Assembly: GCA_964622035.1 (NCBI GenBank)
Contig: CAZUPF010000006.1
Coordinates: forward strand, 1-27,160
Reading direction: 5' to 3'
From: CAZUPF01 sp964622035
Lineage (GTDB): Bacteria > Patescibacteriota > WWE3 > JAUXAW01 > JAYEID01
DNA length: 27,160 nucleotides
Part shown: piece after piece, positions 12,007-19,056 of the stretch
Layout of the letters: every line of letters starts with the position of its first letter
Position numbering within the stretch: position 1 is the first letter of the stretch
Position numbers and translations under genes: made by a program
The notes under the pieces: generated by a model
What the model was told of the DNA's origin: nothing
Databases searched by the model: none
The model's input: the letters and a program-made list of their open reading frames with translations, nothing else

Positions 12007-12774
12007 CTACCTAATATTCAGGGCAATACCTTCCCTTTTGGCCTTCTTGGCCAAGGTTCTGAGTTGCTTCAAGGTGGCTAGTGTTTGGATCACTGCGGTA
12101 CTCACCTCCGTCGGGGTTTCCCGCAGGATCATTTTCAGCCGTAGCGTTTCCATTAATCTGATCATTGGCAGAATTAGCAGGAGCATGAGGGGAGGAACGA
12201 GGAAGAGGGCTATCGCCAGCAGCTCAAAGATCTCCTGGTTTGAGGGGGGGAAGATGCCTGAGGAGGGAAGAACGACTAAGCCCAATAAGGGGAGAAAAAG
12301 ATAGCCATTGAAGGGCATTGACACCGAGTCAACGCCGAATTTTCCCCTTTTTTCCTCACGGCGGTTAATCTTTTCAAGGATCCGTTCGGAGGTGGGGGAG
12401 GGGGTGAGCAGTGCTAGGCTTTCCTGGTTTAGGGTCAAAAAGAGAAGGGTACTCAGGAGTGCAACTCCCCAGATGGCTGTCGAGAGATCGCCTAAGCCGC
12501 CCCCAATTACGGCAAGCAGAGAAAAAAAGAGAGGCGCACCGAATCCCAGGAAAAGACCCGCTTTCAGCAGCAGCGGTTTATCGTGCCATTGTAGTTGGCG
12601 CAATTTGAGATGCGATAGAAGCTTGGGATACGGGTAGTTGTGTCTTTTTATTGCCCCTTCTAGCACCTTGGCCTGCCTCTCCAACTCTTCTGACCAGCCC
12701 TCTATCTCTTTTTTCAATTGGGAAGAGGGCTCCTGTCCTGACTGCTGAAATTTGGTTGAAGGCTGGTTTTCCAT
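12007..12774 (-). CDS. multi-pass membrane protein, unknown function
   Basis: 255 aa from ATG 12774. I prefer this start to the ATG at 12792, because the latter overlaps the -10 region. A charged N-terminal helix (about 1-50) is followed by two hydrophobic segments (LLLKAGLFLGFGAPLFFSLL and an adjacent LSTAIWGVALLSTLLFL), a loop with EKINRREEKRGK, two more segments (YLFLPLLGLVVLPSSGIF, LLAIALFLVPPLMLLLI) and a basic C-terminal helix. I do not recognise the family. It is the only gene of the array read on the minus strand in its unit, and it has its own near-leaderless promoter. Confidence 0.65.
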   Translation of the reverse strand: MENQPSTKFQQSGQEPSSQLKKEIEGWSEELERQAKVLEGAIKRHNYPYPKLLSHLKLRQLQWHDKPLLLKAGLFLGFGAPLFFSLLAVIGGGLGDLSTAIWGVALLSTLLFLTLNQESLALLTPSPTSERILEKINRREEKRGKFGVDSVSMPFNGYLFLPLLGLVVLPSSGIFPPSNQEIFELLAIALFLVPPLMLLLILPMIRLMETLRLKMILRETPTEVSTAVIQTLATLKQLRTLAKKAKREGIALNIR

Positions 12775-12783
12775 CCTGGTCCA

Positions 12784-12813
12784 AAGATACATCTTCTACT
12801 TCTAGCTTGTCAA
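12784..12813 (-). promoter_or_regulatory. promoter of the 12774 membrane-protein gene
   Basis: Minus-strand TTGACA (12813-12808), 18-nt spacer, TATCTT (12789-12784), 9 nt before the chosen ATG. It predicts a very short or absent 5' leader. Confidence 0.55.
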
Positions 12814-12840
12814 ACCACTAACGATATTCAAGCCCCCACA

Positions 12841-12877
12841 CTCTACCAAACAGGTTCGAAGAGCGTACGTCCCCCGG
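12841..12877 (+). repeat. cassette-boundary repeat, copy 7 (truncated right end)
   Basis: CTCTACC, AAACAGGTTCGAAG (12848-12861), alternative core AGCGTACGT, CCCCC, then GGGGGG instead of GGAGCCA, and no cassette promoter. This appears to be the right boundary of the intact repeats. Confidence 0.8.
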
Positions 12878-12934
12878 GGGGTTAGGGTAATCACTCTTTA
12901 TCTCCATTAGTATTTGTGGTACGTTGTGATTGTG

Positions 12935-13276
12935 GTGAAGAAGTGCCCTTATTGTGGGTTTGAGAATCCGAGTGATGTTGGGGAGTGTTTATCTTGTGGC
13001 CGGAAGTTTGAGGTTTCCCAAGCGGAAGTACAGCGAAATATCGAGGAGATGGCTCAGGGAAAACTTGGTGACGTTGTTGCGCGCGCAGCCAAGCAGGTAG
13101 CGACGCAAGAGGTGAGTACGATTAAGCACAAGTTTGACCCGGCATGGGTTGTCAAATCCAAGGTACACGAGTTGAAGCGGACAGCGATTACGCTTCTTTG
13201 GATTTTGGGTATCGGTGGCGGTTTGTTTATCCTTTTGCAAATATTGCGAGTTGCCTTCCCGAGCATATTTCCTTGA
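12935..13276 (+). CDS. zinc-ribbon plus single-TM protein
   Basis: 113 aa if started at GTG 12935 (MKKCPYCGFENP); the same frame extends to a TTG at 12914. TAGTAT at 12908-12913 could be the -10, which would favour a nearly leaderless start here. Residues 4-22 form a zinc ribbon of the C-x2-C...C-x2-C type (CPYCGFENPSDVGECLSCG). A helical linker follows, then a transmembrane segment near the C-terminus (ITLLWILGIGGGLFILLQILRVAF), so the ribbon should face the cytoplasm. Zinc-ribbon/membrane proteins of this size are widespread and uncharacterised. Confidence 0.7.
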   Translation: MKKCPYCGFENPSDVGECLSCGRKFEVSQAEVQRNIEEMAQGKLGDVVARAAKQVATQEVSTIKHKFDPAWVVKSKVHELKRTAITLLWILGIGGGLFILLQILRVAFPSIFP

Positions 13277-13314
13277 ATTAATTTGAACAGGGCCAAGTTT
13301 GGCTGGTAACTCCT

Positions 13315-13357
13315 CCCTTTTCTACCCCACTACCAACATGTTCTCCAAGAAAAAGGT
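13315..13357 (+). repeat. decayed left half of boundary repeat (copy 8)
   Basis: TTTTCTACCCCACTACCAAC and TTCTCCAAGAAAAAGGT match the left arm of copies 4 and 5 up to the AAACAGGT position, then diverge. A small GCCAA/TTGGC hairpin (13283-13294) just before it resembles the array terminators. This marks an old array edge. Confidence 0.65.
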
Positions 13358-13405
13358 CTCCGCCCTTCGGGACGAGACAGCGGGGGGTAATCTGGACCGA
13401 CGGTG

Positions 13406-13411
13406 TATAAT
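13406..13411 (+). promoter_or_regulatory. -10 box of the Nudix gene
   Basis: Perfect TATAAT seven nt before the ATG, predicting a leaderless mRNA. No recognisable -35; the upstream region is GC-rich and borders the decayed array repeat. Confidence 0.5.
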
Positions 13412-13418
13412 GCCCCAT

Positions 13419-13874
13419 ATGGATTTTTACAACTTGCCTAAAGATACCGTGTTTCTGGTTACCCAAAGAGCGTTGATAACCGACGGAGAGGGTAACCTGT
13501 TGTTACTCAAAACTGCTTGTGATGCTCCTGATTGGGAGGGGAGATGGGGATTGCCCGGGGGGCTGTTGGAGCTAGGTGAGACTCTCGAGGAAGGTTTACG
13601 CAGGGAGGTTTTAGAGGAGACTGGTCTGCAAGTAGAGATGGGCGGCTTAGTAGCCGCAAGCGATTACCGGTTTTCGGGTTTTAGATTCAAAGACGGCAGG
13701 GTGAAAGATGTTCGCTTTGTCCTGCTAGCTTACCGGTGTGGCTTTCGGGGTGGCGAGGTTACCCTGAGCGACGAGCACACCGGTTTTGGGTGGATCTCCC
13801 CAGAGGAGGCGCTGGGGTTGGATTTCACGCCTGGATCAAGAGGGGTGGTTCAGAAGTTTCTGGAGCGGCAGTAA
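13419..13874 (+). CDS. Nudix hydrolase
   Basis: 151 aa. The start at ATG 13419 is chosen because TATAAT (13406-13411) ends 7 nt before it; longer in-frame starts overlap the promoter or the repeat remnant. A complete Nudix box spans residues 48-70: GLLELGETLEEGLRREVLEE followed by TGL, matching G-x5-E-x7-REUxEExGU. Nudix enzymes hydrolyse nucleoside diphosphates linked to another group, such as oxidised nucleotides, NADH, ADP-ribose or nucleotide sugars. The WGLPGG lead-in and GFGWISPEEAL tail are typical of the MutT/NUDT general branch, and the substrate cannot be told. A terminator follows immediately. Confidence 0.92.
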   Translation: MDFYNLPKDTVFLVTQRALITDGEGNLLLLKTACDAPDWEGRWGLPGGLLELGETLEEGLRREVLEETGLQVEMGGLVAASDYRFSGFRFKDGRVKDVRFVLLAYRCGFRGGEVTLSDEHTGFGWISPEEALGLDFTPGSRGVVQKFLERQ

Positions 13875-13876
13875 TT

Positions 13877-13908
13877 AGTGTGCTGGGCACACTGAGGTGT
13901 CTTTTCTG
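13877..13908 (+). terminator. hairpin terminator after the Nudix gene
   Basis: AGTGTGC (13877-13883), loop TGG, GCACACT (13887-13893): a perfect 7-bp stem followed by GAGGTGTCTTTTCT. The T-tract is short and offset, so efficiency is uncertain. Confidence 0.6.
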
Positions 13909-13928
13909 ATAGAATGGGGCCACGCGTT

Positions 13929-14630
13929 ATGAAAACGAAGATCTACACTGGCCTGGGACTTTTAGTTGTGTTGGCGGGGGCCCTTTTGGTTATCGGCCCT
14001 ACCCGTTGGCCAAAAAACACCGAAGAAGTGCCTACAACTTTGGGGGAAGCTACTGACCAAAGAGAGGAACTGCAAGAGGAGCAGAGGGAGCAGGAAGAAG
14101 CGATGATCCAAGAAGAAAAAACTCTAAAATTTCCCGAAATGCAGCTAGAGGCTGGTAAGGCGTATGAGGCGATTCTAACTACAACAGCAGGGGCCGTAAC
14201 CATTAGTTTATACGCTGATAAAACTCCCCTTACAGTTAATAATTTTGTTTACCTCGCCCAACAGGGCTTTTATAATCAGACCATTTTTCACCGGATTATC
14301 AAGGGTTTTATGATTCAGGGCGGTGATCCTAAAGGGGATGGCACCGGGGGGCCGGGGTATCGTTTTGATGATGAGCCTTTCGAGGGGGAGTATAAAAGAG
14401 GCATTGTGGCTATGGCCAATGCTGGCCCAGACACTAGTGGCAGCCAGTTTTTCATTATGCATCAGGATTACCCCCTGCCCCAAAATTACGTTATTTTCGG
14501 GGAGGTCACTGCGGGGCTGGAAGTGGTTGATAAAATTGTAGGGGCACCAGTTACGCAAAGCGCCGCAGGGGAAAGCTCTACCCCCGTAAGTCCCGTTACC
14601 GTAGAGTCGGTTGAAATTTTAGTGAAATAA
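13929..14630 (+). CDS. membrane-anchored cyclophilin-type peptidyl-prolyl isomerase
   Basis: 233 aa from ATG 13929. An alternative ATG at 13914 lies inside TGATAGAAT, an extended -10, so it is unlikely. An N-terminal hydrophobic segment (about 6-24) anchors the protein. A Glu/Gln-rich spacer follows (about 40-70), then a complete cyclophilin domain: FHRIIKGFMIQGGDPKGDGTG holds the catalytic Arg, and MANAGPDTSGSQFFI and YVIFGEV are the family landmarks. It should fold proteins outside the cytoplasmic membrane. It is followed at once by the rhomboid gene, probably cotranscribed. Confidence 0.93.
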   Translation: MKTKIYTGLGLLVVLAGALLVIGPTRWPKNTEEVPTTLGEATDQREELQEEQREQEEAMIQEEKTLKFPEMQLEAGKAYEAILTTTAGAVTISLYADKTPLTVNNFVYLAQQGFYNQTIFHRIIKGFMIQGGDPKGDGTGGPGYRFDDEPFEGEYKRGIVAMANAGPDTSGSQFFIMHQDYPLPQNYVIFGEVTAGLEVVDKIVGAPVTQSAAGESSTPVSPVTVESVEILVK

Positions 14631-14645
14631 TTGCGAAAACCCGCG

Positions 14646-15329
14646 ATGATCCCCCTACGTGACGACAATCCAGTGCGGACCTTTCCTCTGGTAAATTACC
14701 TGCTGATCGCCACCAATGTGGCGGTTTTTTTGTACATGTTTTTCCTGCCCGAGGGGGATTTTGCGTCTTTTATCGATGACTATTCTTTAATTCCGGCGCT
14801 CATCTCCGAGGGCCGCAATCTCCATACGATTCTCACCTCAATGTTTCTCCACGGCGGCTTCGGGCACATTATTGGTAACATGCTGTTTTTGGGTATTTTT
14901 GGTGACAACATTGAGGACGCTCTGGGGCATGCCAAGTATTTACTTTTCTACCTCCTCTGTGGGGTCGGGGGCTCCCTTCTGCAGTATGTTATCTCCCCGC
15001 AGCTGACGATTCCCAATTTGGGCGCTTCGGGGGCCATTGCCGGACTGATGGGGAGTTACCTGGTGATGTTTCCCACCGCGCGGGTGGAAGTGCTGGTACC
15101 GACTTATTTTTCCTACCGTCGGGCGACAGTTCCCGCACAGTTTATGCTCGTCTACTGGATTCTGGCCCAGTTTTTCTACGGGGCGGGGAGCTTTGGAGCA
15201 ATGAGCGTGGGCGGGGTGGCGTACTTTGCCCATATTGGCGGGTTTGCCGCCGGCTGGCTCTTAACTAAAGGGAGGCAACGAGGGTTCCCAGAATGGCTAG
15301 GAGGGTGCCGGCGAGCCAGAAGCGCATAG
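14646..15329 (+). CDS. rhomboid-family intramembrane serine protease
   Basis: 227 aa from ATG 14646 (MIPLRDDNPVRTFP, the usual start of this subfamily); the frame also has a TTG at 14631. Six membrane segments are visible. HGGFGHIIGNMLFL (69-82) carries the conserved His and Asn, GASG holds the nucleophile Ser128, and AHIGGFAAG holds the catalytic His196. Rhomboids cleave membrane proteins within the bilayer. The start is 15 nt after the cyclophilin stop. Its last 65 nt overlap the 3' end of the convergent mraY gene, so the two transcripts are antisense to each other there. Confidence 0.93.
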   Translation: MIPLRDDNPVRTFPLVNYLLIATNVAVFLYMFFLPEGDFASFIDDYSLIPALISEGRNLHTILTSMFLHGGFGHIIGNMLFLGIFGDNIEDALGHAKYLLFYLLCGVGGSLLQYVISPQLTIPNLGASGAIAGLMGSYLVMFPTARVEVLVPTYFSYRRATVPAQFMLVYWILAQFFYGAGSFGAMSVGGVAYFAHIGGFAAGWLLTKGRQRGFPEWLGGCRRARSA

Positions 15330-16305
15330 TGACTTTGGTTTCCTCCCAGCCAATGGCTTCGAAGTGGTGGTGCAGGGGGGCGATTTTGAAAACCTTCTTC
15401 CCGTCTCGAAACAACATTGAACCCCACTGGATGAAGTCGGAGATAGTTTCAATGGCGAAGACGCCGCCGATGATTGGTAGCGCGATGAGCCGGTTGGTCA
15501 TCAGGGCGATGACCCCGAGTAACGCTCCAAAGGCAAGGGCGCCGGTATCTCCCATGAATATTCGGGCGGGGTGGATATTAAAGTAGAGGAAGGCCAGCAA
15601 GGATCCCACCAGAACAGCAATGAATACGGTTATATCTCCCCCAAGCGGCGAGCGGGTTGCAAGGAAGGTGAAGGCGCCGAGGGCAATAACGAGCAATCCC
15701 CCCGCCAGCCCGTCTAGCCCGTCCGTGATATTGAAGGCATTGGAGGTGGCAACGATAGCCAGAGCCCCGAGGGGAACGAACCACAGCCCGATGTTTAGAG
15801 CGGCCCCACCCGGCAGCCAGATATTTTCCAGCCCACCGATTTCGGTGTAGAGAAGCCAACTGATAGCTAGGCCTAGAATCCACTGGACTAGGAATTTGTG
15901 CCGAAGCCTCAGGCTGAAGAAACCTCTTTTTTTGAGTTTGAAGAATTTCTGCAGGTCGTCGTAGAGGCCGAGCAGCCCGAACGAAAATATGGTTAGGAAA
16001 AGAATATTGGAGGTCCAGTTGAAGCGGAAACTGGTTAGGGCGTAAAAAATGGCTGAAAATAGGAAGGTGGAGACAGCTATCAGGATACCACCGCCGGTCG
16101 GGGTGCCGATTTTTTTGCCGTGCAATTTGGCAAAGGGGGTCTCTTTGCCGAGAAAGTCTTTACTCGTGGTTTTCGGGGCGCGGAACTTTAGTTTGTATAA
16201 AAGGTTGATGAAGGGAATCGATAGGGCACCGGTGAAGATGGTTGATAGCAGAAGAATTGCTAGGAATTTTGCGGTCTGCAGGGGATCGGTCATTGTTGAG
16301 TACAT
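15265..16305 (-). CDS. mraY: phospho-N-acetylmuramoyl-pentapeptide transferase MraY
   Basis: 346 aa, normal length. MraY joins UDP-MurNAc-pentapeptide to undecaprenyl phosphate, making lipid I at the cytoplasmic membrane. About ten membrane segments are present, with the family signatures TPTGGG, GLYDD, NAFNITDGLDGLAGG, FMGDTGALAFG and PLHHHFEA. It lies 37 nt downstream of murF on the same strand. A perfect inverted repeat surrounding a TATACT lies across its start, so it may also have its own promoter. It ends inside the convergent rhomboid gene. Confidence 0.96.
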   Translation of the reverse strand: MYSTMTDPLQTAKFLAILLLSTIFTGALSIPFINLLYKLKFRAPKTTSKDFLGKETPFAKLHGKKIGTPTGGGILIAVSTFLFSAIFYALTSFRFNWTSNILFLTIFSFGLLGLYDDLQKFFKLKKRGFFSLRLRHKFLVQWILGLAISWLLYTEIGGLENIWLPGGAALNIGLWFVPLGALAIVATSNAFNITDGLDGLAGGLLVIALGAFTFLATRSPLGGDITVFIAVLVGSLLAFLYFNIHPARIFMGDTGALAFGALLGVIALMTNRLIALPIIGGVFAIETISDFIQWGSMLFRDGKKVFKIAPLHHHFEAIGWEETKVTMRFWLAGTLLAILGTLVASL

Positions 16306-16336
16306 CGCCTGTGGCTAGTATAGCGCACAGGCGATG
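16303..16336. promoter_or_regulatory. perfect 11-bp inverted repeat at the mraY start
   Basis: CATCGCCTGTG (16303-16313) and CACAGGCGATG (16326-16336) form a perfect inverted repeat with a 12-nt loop. The loop contains TATACT on the minus strand (16322-16317), and one arm contains the mraY ATG. It can act as a DNA operator over a promoter, or as an RNA hairpin that buries the start codon in transcripts coming from murF. No T-tract, so not a normal terminator. Confidence 0.6.
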
Positions 16337-16342
16337 AAGTGT

Positions 16343-17512
16343 TTAGCTCTTTGTGGCGATTACCTGCGCCACTACTTTCTCCATGCGCGACCCGCGAGAG
16401 CCCTTGACCAGGATGGTCGTGCTTTGCTGCCCGGCCAACCAGGGGGCGATCTCCGCGTGGTTTTCTGCTACTAAGCTACGCTCTTCCGCTCCGCTATTTT
16501 GGAGGAAGCCGCCGACGGTGTCGGTAGCGTGCTCCCCTAGGGCAACCAGCTTTTGTACGCCCTGCTGAGCGGCGTAGGTTCCTACCTCTCGGTGGGCTGC
16601 GGTGGCGTGACGGCCAAGTTCCAGCATCTCGCCAAGGACTAGGGTTCCGTTGGCGGGGTCGAGCTCAACTAGAACATCGATCGCGGCCCTGGTCGCCGCG
16701 GGGCTGGCGTTGTAGGTATCGTCAACCACGAGCCCCCAGCGGCCCTGTTTTGGTTCCAGCCGCCCGCTCACGGGGGCCACCTTGAGTAGACTGTTTTGGA
16801 TTTGCTCTTGGTCTAGCCCCAGGAGATGGCCCACCGCCACGGCGAAGGTGGCCGCCCGCGCGTGGTGGCGCCCGAGCAGCCTGGTTTCAAAGTCCCAAGT
16901 CCAGGGACCATACTCCAGTTGGAACTCAGTTCCGGCCTTACCATCGGCCACCCTCTGGCTGAAGTTGGTGATGCGCCAATCATTACCCGGGCCAAAGCCG
17001 CAGAGTAGGGTAGTGGCCTTGGTTTCCTCGGCCAGGTTGGCCACTCGGGGATCATCCCCGTTGAGCAGGGCCCAGCCATAAGGTGGCAAAGCTCTGGCAA
17101 GCTTGCTCTTCTCTTTGATTAGCCCCTCGAGGGATCCGAAGTGCTCCTCATCGGAATGGGCGAGGGAGAACTGGGTGATGACCCCGATCCGCGGGTTTAC
17201 CAGTGTTAGGTATTTGTCCATCTGCCCTGCGCCGTCGGCGCCCATCTCAGCGACGAACTTTTCCGAATCCCGGATGTCTAGCAGGACTCGCAGTGGTAGG
17301 TTGAAAATGGGGTCGATGTTTGCGTAGCTTCTGACAACCGGAAACTGCTCGGCTAGGACGGCGGCGATAAGCTCTTTGGTGGTTGTTTTACCGACACTGC
17401 CGGTGATACCAATGACCTCGACTCCCGGGTGTAAGCCCAGCCAAAGTTGGGCCACTTTCCATCGGGCCTCGCGCCAAAACCTTTTTATTATGGGAGTGCT
17501 CTTGTGATTCAT
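16343..17512 (-). CDS. murF: MurF-type UDP-MurNAc-tripeptide D-Ala-D-Ala ligase, compact form
   Basis: 389 aa. The ATP-binding loop GSVGKTTTK is at residues 38-46. The Mur ligase middle and C-terminal domains are complete, with HSDEEHFGSLEGLIKEKSKL, NGDDPRV, VVDDTYNASPAATRAAI and the C-terminal KGSRGSRME typical of MurF. The enzyme adds D-Ala-D-Ala to the peptidoglycan precursor. In E. coli MurF the P-loop is near residue 107, so the usual N-terminal substrate-binding domain of about 70-80 residues is missing here. No upstream in-frame extension exists, because the start overlaps the preceding gene's stop (ATGA). The assignment to MurF rather than another Mur ligase rests on the DDTYNASP and KGSR motifs. 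Confidence 0.88.
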   Translation of the reverse strand: MNHKSTPIIKRFWREARWKVAQLWLGLHPGVEVIGITGSVGKTTTKELIAAVLAEQFPVVRSYANIDPIFNLPLRVLLDIRDSEKFVAEMGADGAGQMDKYLTLVNPRIGVITQFSLAHSDEEHFGSLEGLIKEKSKLARALPPYGWALLNGDDPRVANLAEETKATTLLCGFGPGNDWRITNFSQRVADGKAGTEFQLEYGPWTWDFETRLLGRHHARAATFAVAVGHLLGLDQEQIQNSLLKVAPVSGRLEPKQGRWGLVVDDTYNASPAATRAAIDVLVELDPANGTLVLGEMLELGRHATAAHREVGTYAAQQGVQKLVALGEHATDTVGGFLQNSGAEERSLVAENHAEIAPWLAGQQSTTILVKGSRGSRMEKVVAQVIATKS

Positions 17513-18189
17513 TGATTTGCTCTTTCGGAGCTTGGGCTGACGCAGACATGGTATACCGACGGTTCCGTCCCGTCCTCGTCGATCTTGTTCTCGATAACCA
17601 AGTTGCAGAGGCCTTGGGTGACGAGCTCTCTGAGCACCTCCTCCAGAGGAGGAAAGATGCTGGCGTCAAACCCTGTTTCGGGGCTCCAGCTCTGGACTGG
17701 TAGGAAGTCTTCGCCAGCCACTACATAGTAGCTGCGGCAGCTGATATCGATAGCTACGCTAGATAGATGTGAGCTATCCTCGGGACTTAGAGCCCGATGA
17801 CCATCGATGCTGGCTACTAGCCTTTGCTGCAGAACCGCCGTTCGGTAAAGGCTGGTTATGGCTAGCCGAATGTCGCTGTCAGTCTGAGCCCTCTCCGACC
17901 ACAGTTTCAAGGCGTGCTCCAGGAATTGAAAAGCCTGGGGCCGTAGCAGGTTGGGCTCGCCGCACTCCGCCCCGTTCAGCCGGCCTATGAGCCGGTACCG
18001 CTTCCCGTTTCGGGGGACAACTACCAATCTCCCCTCTGCCAGAGCCCTTTGGGCTGCGGCTGCGTTGTGAATCTTGGTTCTCGCTCCCCACCAGAGCCTT
18101 TCTAGCTCTGTCTCTGCTATAATTCGCTCCCGTTCCTGCCTCCTAAGGGGGGCTAGGTTGGGTGCTGCTGCCGTTCGGTTTCTGACCAC
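17509..18189 (-). CDS. M15/DUF5715-like putative peptidoglycan carboxypeptidase
   Basis: 226 aa. The core ITSLYRTAVLQQRL (111-124), SSHLSSVAIDIS (139-150, His141 and Asp148) and VYHVCV (212-217, His214) match the H-x6-D and late His zinc ligands of M15/VanY-like peptidases and the DUF5715 family. Those enzymes trim D-amino acids from cell-wall peptides. I see no signal peptide at the N-terminus, which is odd for a wall enzyme; a cytoplasmic or precursor-trimming role, or an unusual start, is possible. It overlaps the upstream C39-like gene by 37 nt and the downstream murF by 4 nt, so translation is tightly coupled. Confidence 0.65.
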   Translation of the reverse strand: MVRNRTAAAPNLAPLRRQERERIIAETELERLWWGARTKIHNAAAAQRALAEGRLVVVPRNGKRYRLIGRLNGAECGEPNLLRPQAFQFLEHALKLWSERAQTDSDIRLAITSLYRTAVLQQRLVASIDGHRALSPEDSSHLSSVAIDISCRSYYVVAGEDFLPVQSWSPETGFDASIFPPLEEVLRELVTQGLCNLVIENKIDEDGTEPSVYHVCVSPSSERANQ

Positions 18190-18869
18190 GCTATAACTCC
18201 CCTTTCTAGGTAGGCTTCTTGGAACTCCTGATGGCTTAGGGTGCAGTTTTCACCGCCTTGCCCGTTGAAGCTGTACGAATCATTGACTAGAAACTCCGGC
18301 TTACTCTCGTTCCGAAGGGTGACGCCTGCGACCAGTACTAAGTGCCCGCCCCGTTCGCTTTTGACTGAGGCTAGAATGTAACGGCCCCTAGCTAGCTGAG
18401 TCATTAGTCCCGTTATGCTGAGGCCCTGGACAACTTTGGCCCGTAAGCCTCTTCTTCTGAGGATGGTGACCAGTGCTTGGTGCTTCCACCCGACGTCTAC
18501 GCCCTGCCGGTTTTTGAATGCATAGCCGTTGAGCCTTAGCCCCTCTCTAACCAGGTCATAGAGGGCTCCTTCGAAACCGACGGTCGCCTTGAGGATCATG
18601 GCCACACCGGCCAAGCCGCACGCCCGCCATGCCCAGAATGAGAATTCCTTCAGGGTTGGGGTGCCGAAGCGTTGGCAGGCCTTATCATCGGTAATCTCTC
18701 CGTATTCGGACGCGACTTGGGTTTCGTCAACTCCGGCCAGCTGATCCACAAATACGAGATTTTTGTGCCCGTAGAAACGGTCTCCTGCCAGCGCCCGTAG
18801 TTCTAATAGGCTCCAATAGTGGTCTAGGTTTGCTAGGAGAGCTCTTTTGATGGTGCCCGGTTTAATCAT
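18153..18869 (-). CDS. C39-like (papain-fold) cysteine peptidase
   Basis: 238 aa. WRACGLAGVAMILK (81-94) carries the probable nucleophile Cys84. GGHLVLVAGV (174-183) carries His176, and FLVNDSYSF (193-201) supplies the Asn/Asp that completes the triad of C39-like peptidases. Typical targets are bacteriocin leaders or peptidoglycan-linked proteins; here the neighbours are peptidoglycan genes, so a wall role is more likely. No signal peptide is evident. It is the first gene of the minus-strand operon. The strong SD-like AGGAGAAGGAGA lies about 22 nt upstream of the chosen ATG, farther than usual, so the start may be off. Confidence 0.75.
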   Translation of the reverse strand: MIKPGTIKRALLANLDHYWSLLELRALAGDRFYGHKNLVFVDQLAGVDETQVASEYGEITDDKACQRFGTPTLKEFSFWAWRACGLAGVAMILKATVGFEGALYDLVREGLRLNGYAFKNRQGVDVGWKHQALVTILRRRGLRAKVVQGLSITGLMTQLARGRYILASVKSERGGHLVLVAGVTLRNESKPEFLVNDSYSFNGQGGENCTLSHQEFQEAYLERGVIAWSETERQQHPT

Positions 18870-18949
18870 CTACTTAGCGTTTATTTAGTGTTCTCCTTCT
18901 CCTCATGTATTTCCTGTTGTTGGGACGCTTTTCTGCGCGTAACCTGCGC

Positions 18950-18955
18950 ATTATA
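18950..18955 (-). promoter_or_regulatory. -10 box for the minus-strand envelope operon
   Basis: TATAAT on the minus strand, about 80 nt before the C39-like gene. No strong -35; the best 17-nt-spaced hexamer is TGATAC. It diverges from the DUF134 operon promoter; no gene lies in the 187 nt between the two start codons. Confidence 0.5.
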
Positions 18956-19021
18956 ACATGTTTTGGCCTTCGGTATCACAAATAGGCGTCTTTTCTTAGG
19001 CTGGCGCTGCAAGTCCGGCCC

Positions 19022-19050
19022 TTGACAAATGAATAATTATTCACTATACT
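19022..19050 (+). promoter_or_regulatory. consensus promoter with ArsR/SmtB-like operator
   Basis: TTGACA (19022-19027), 17-nt spacer, TATACT (19045-19050), 6 nt before ATG 19057, so the mRNA is probably leaderless. The spacer contains the perfect 14-bp palindrome TGAATAATTATTCA (19030-19043). It closely resembles the TGAACA-N2-TATTCA core of operators for ArsR/SmtB metal sensors. A repressor bound there would block RNA polymerase. No ArsR gene lies in the window; the DUF134 protein itself could be the binder. Confidence 0.75.
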
Positions 19051-19056
19051 GTGTTT

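Noticed and set aside
1660..12877. CRISPR array
   Set aside because: Repeat spacing is about 1 kb with genes between copies, not 30-40 bp spacers; no cas genes.
15293..17703. Several plus-strand frames of 60-100 aa inside mraY and murF
   Set aside because: They lie opposite strongly conserved genes, have low-complexity Ser/Pro/Arg-rich translations and no ribosome-binding sites.
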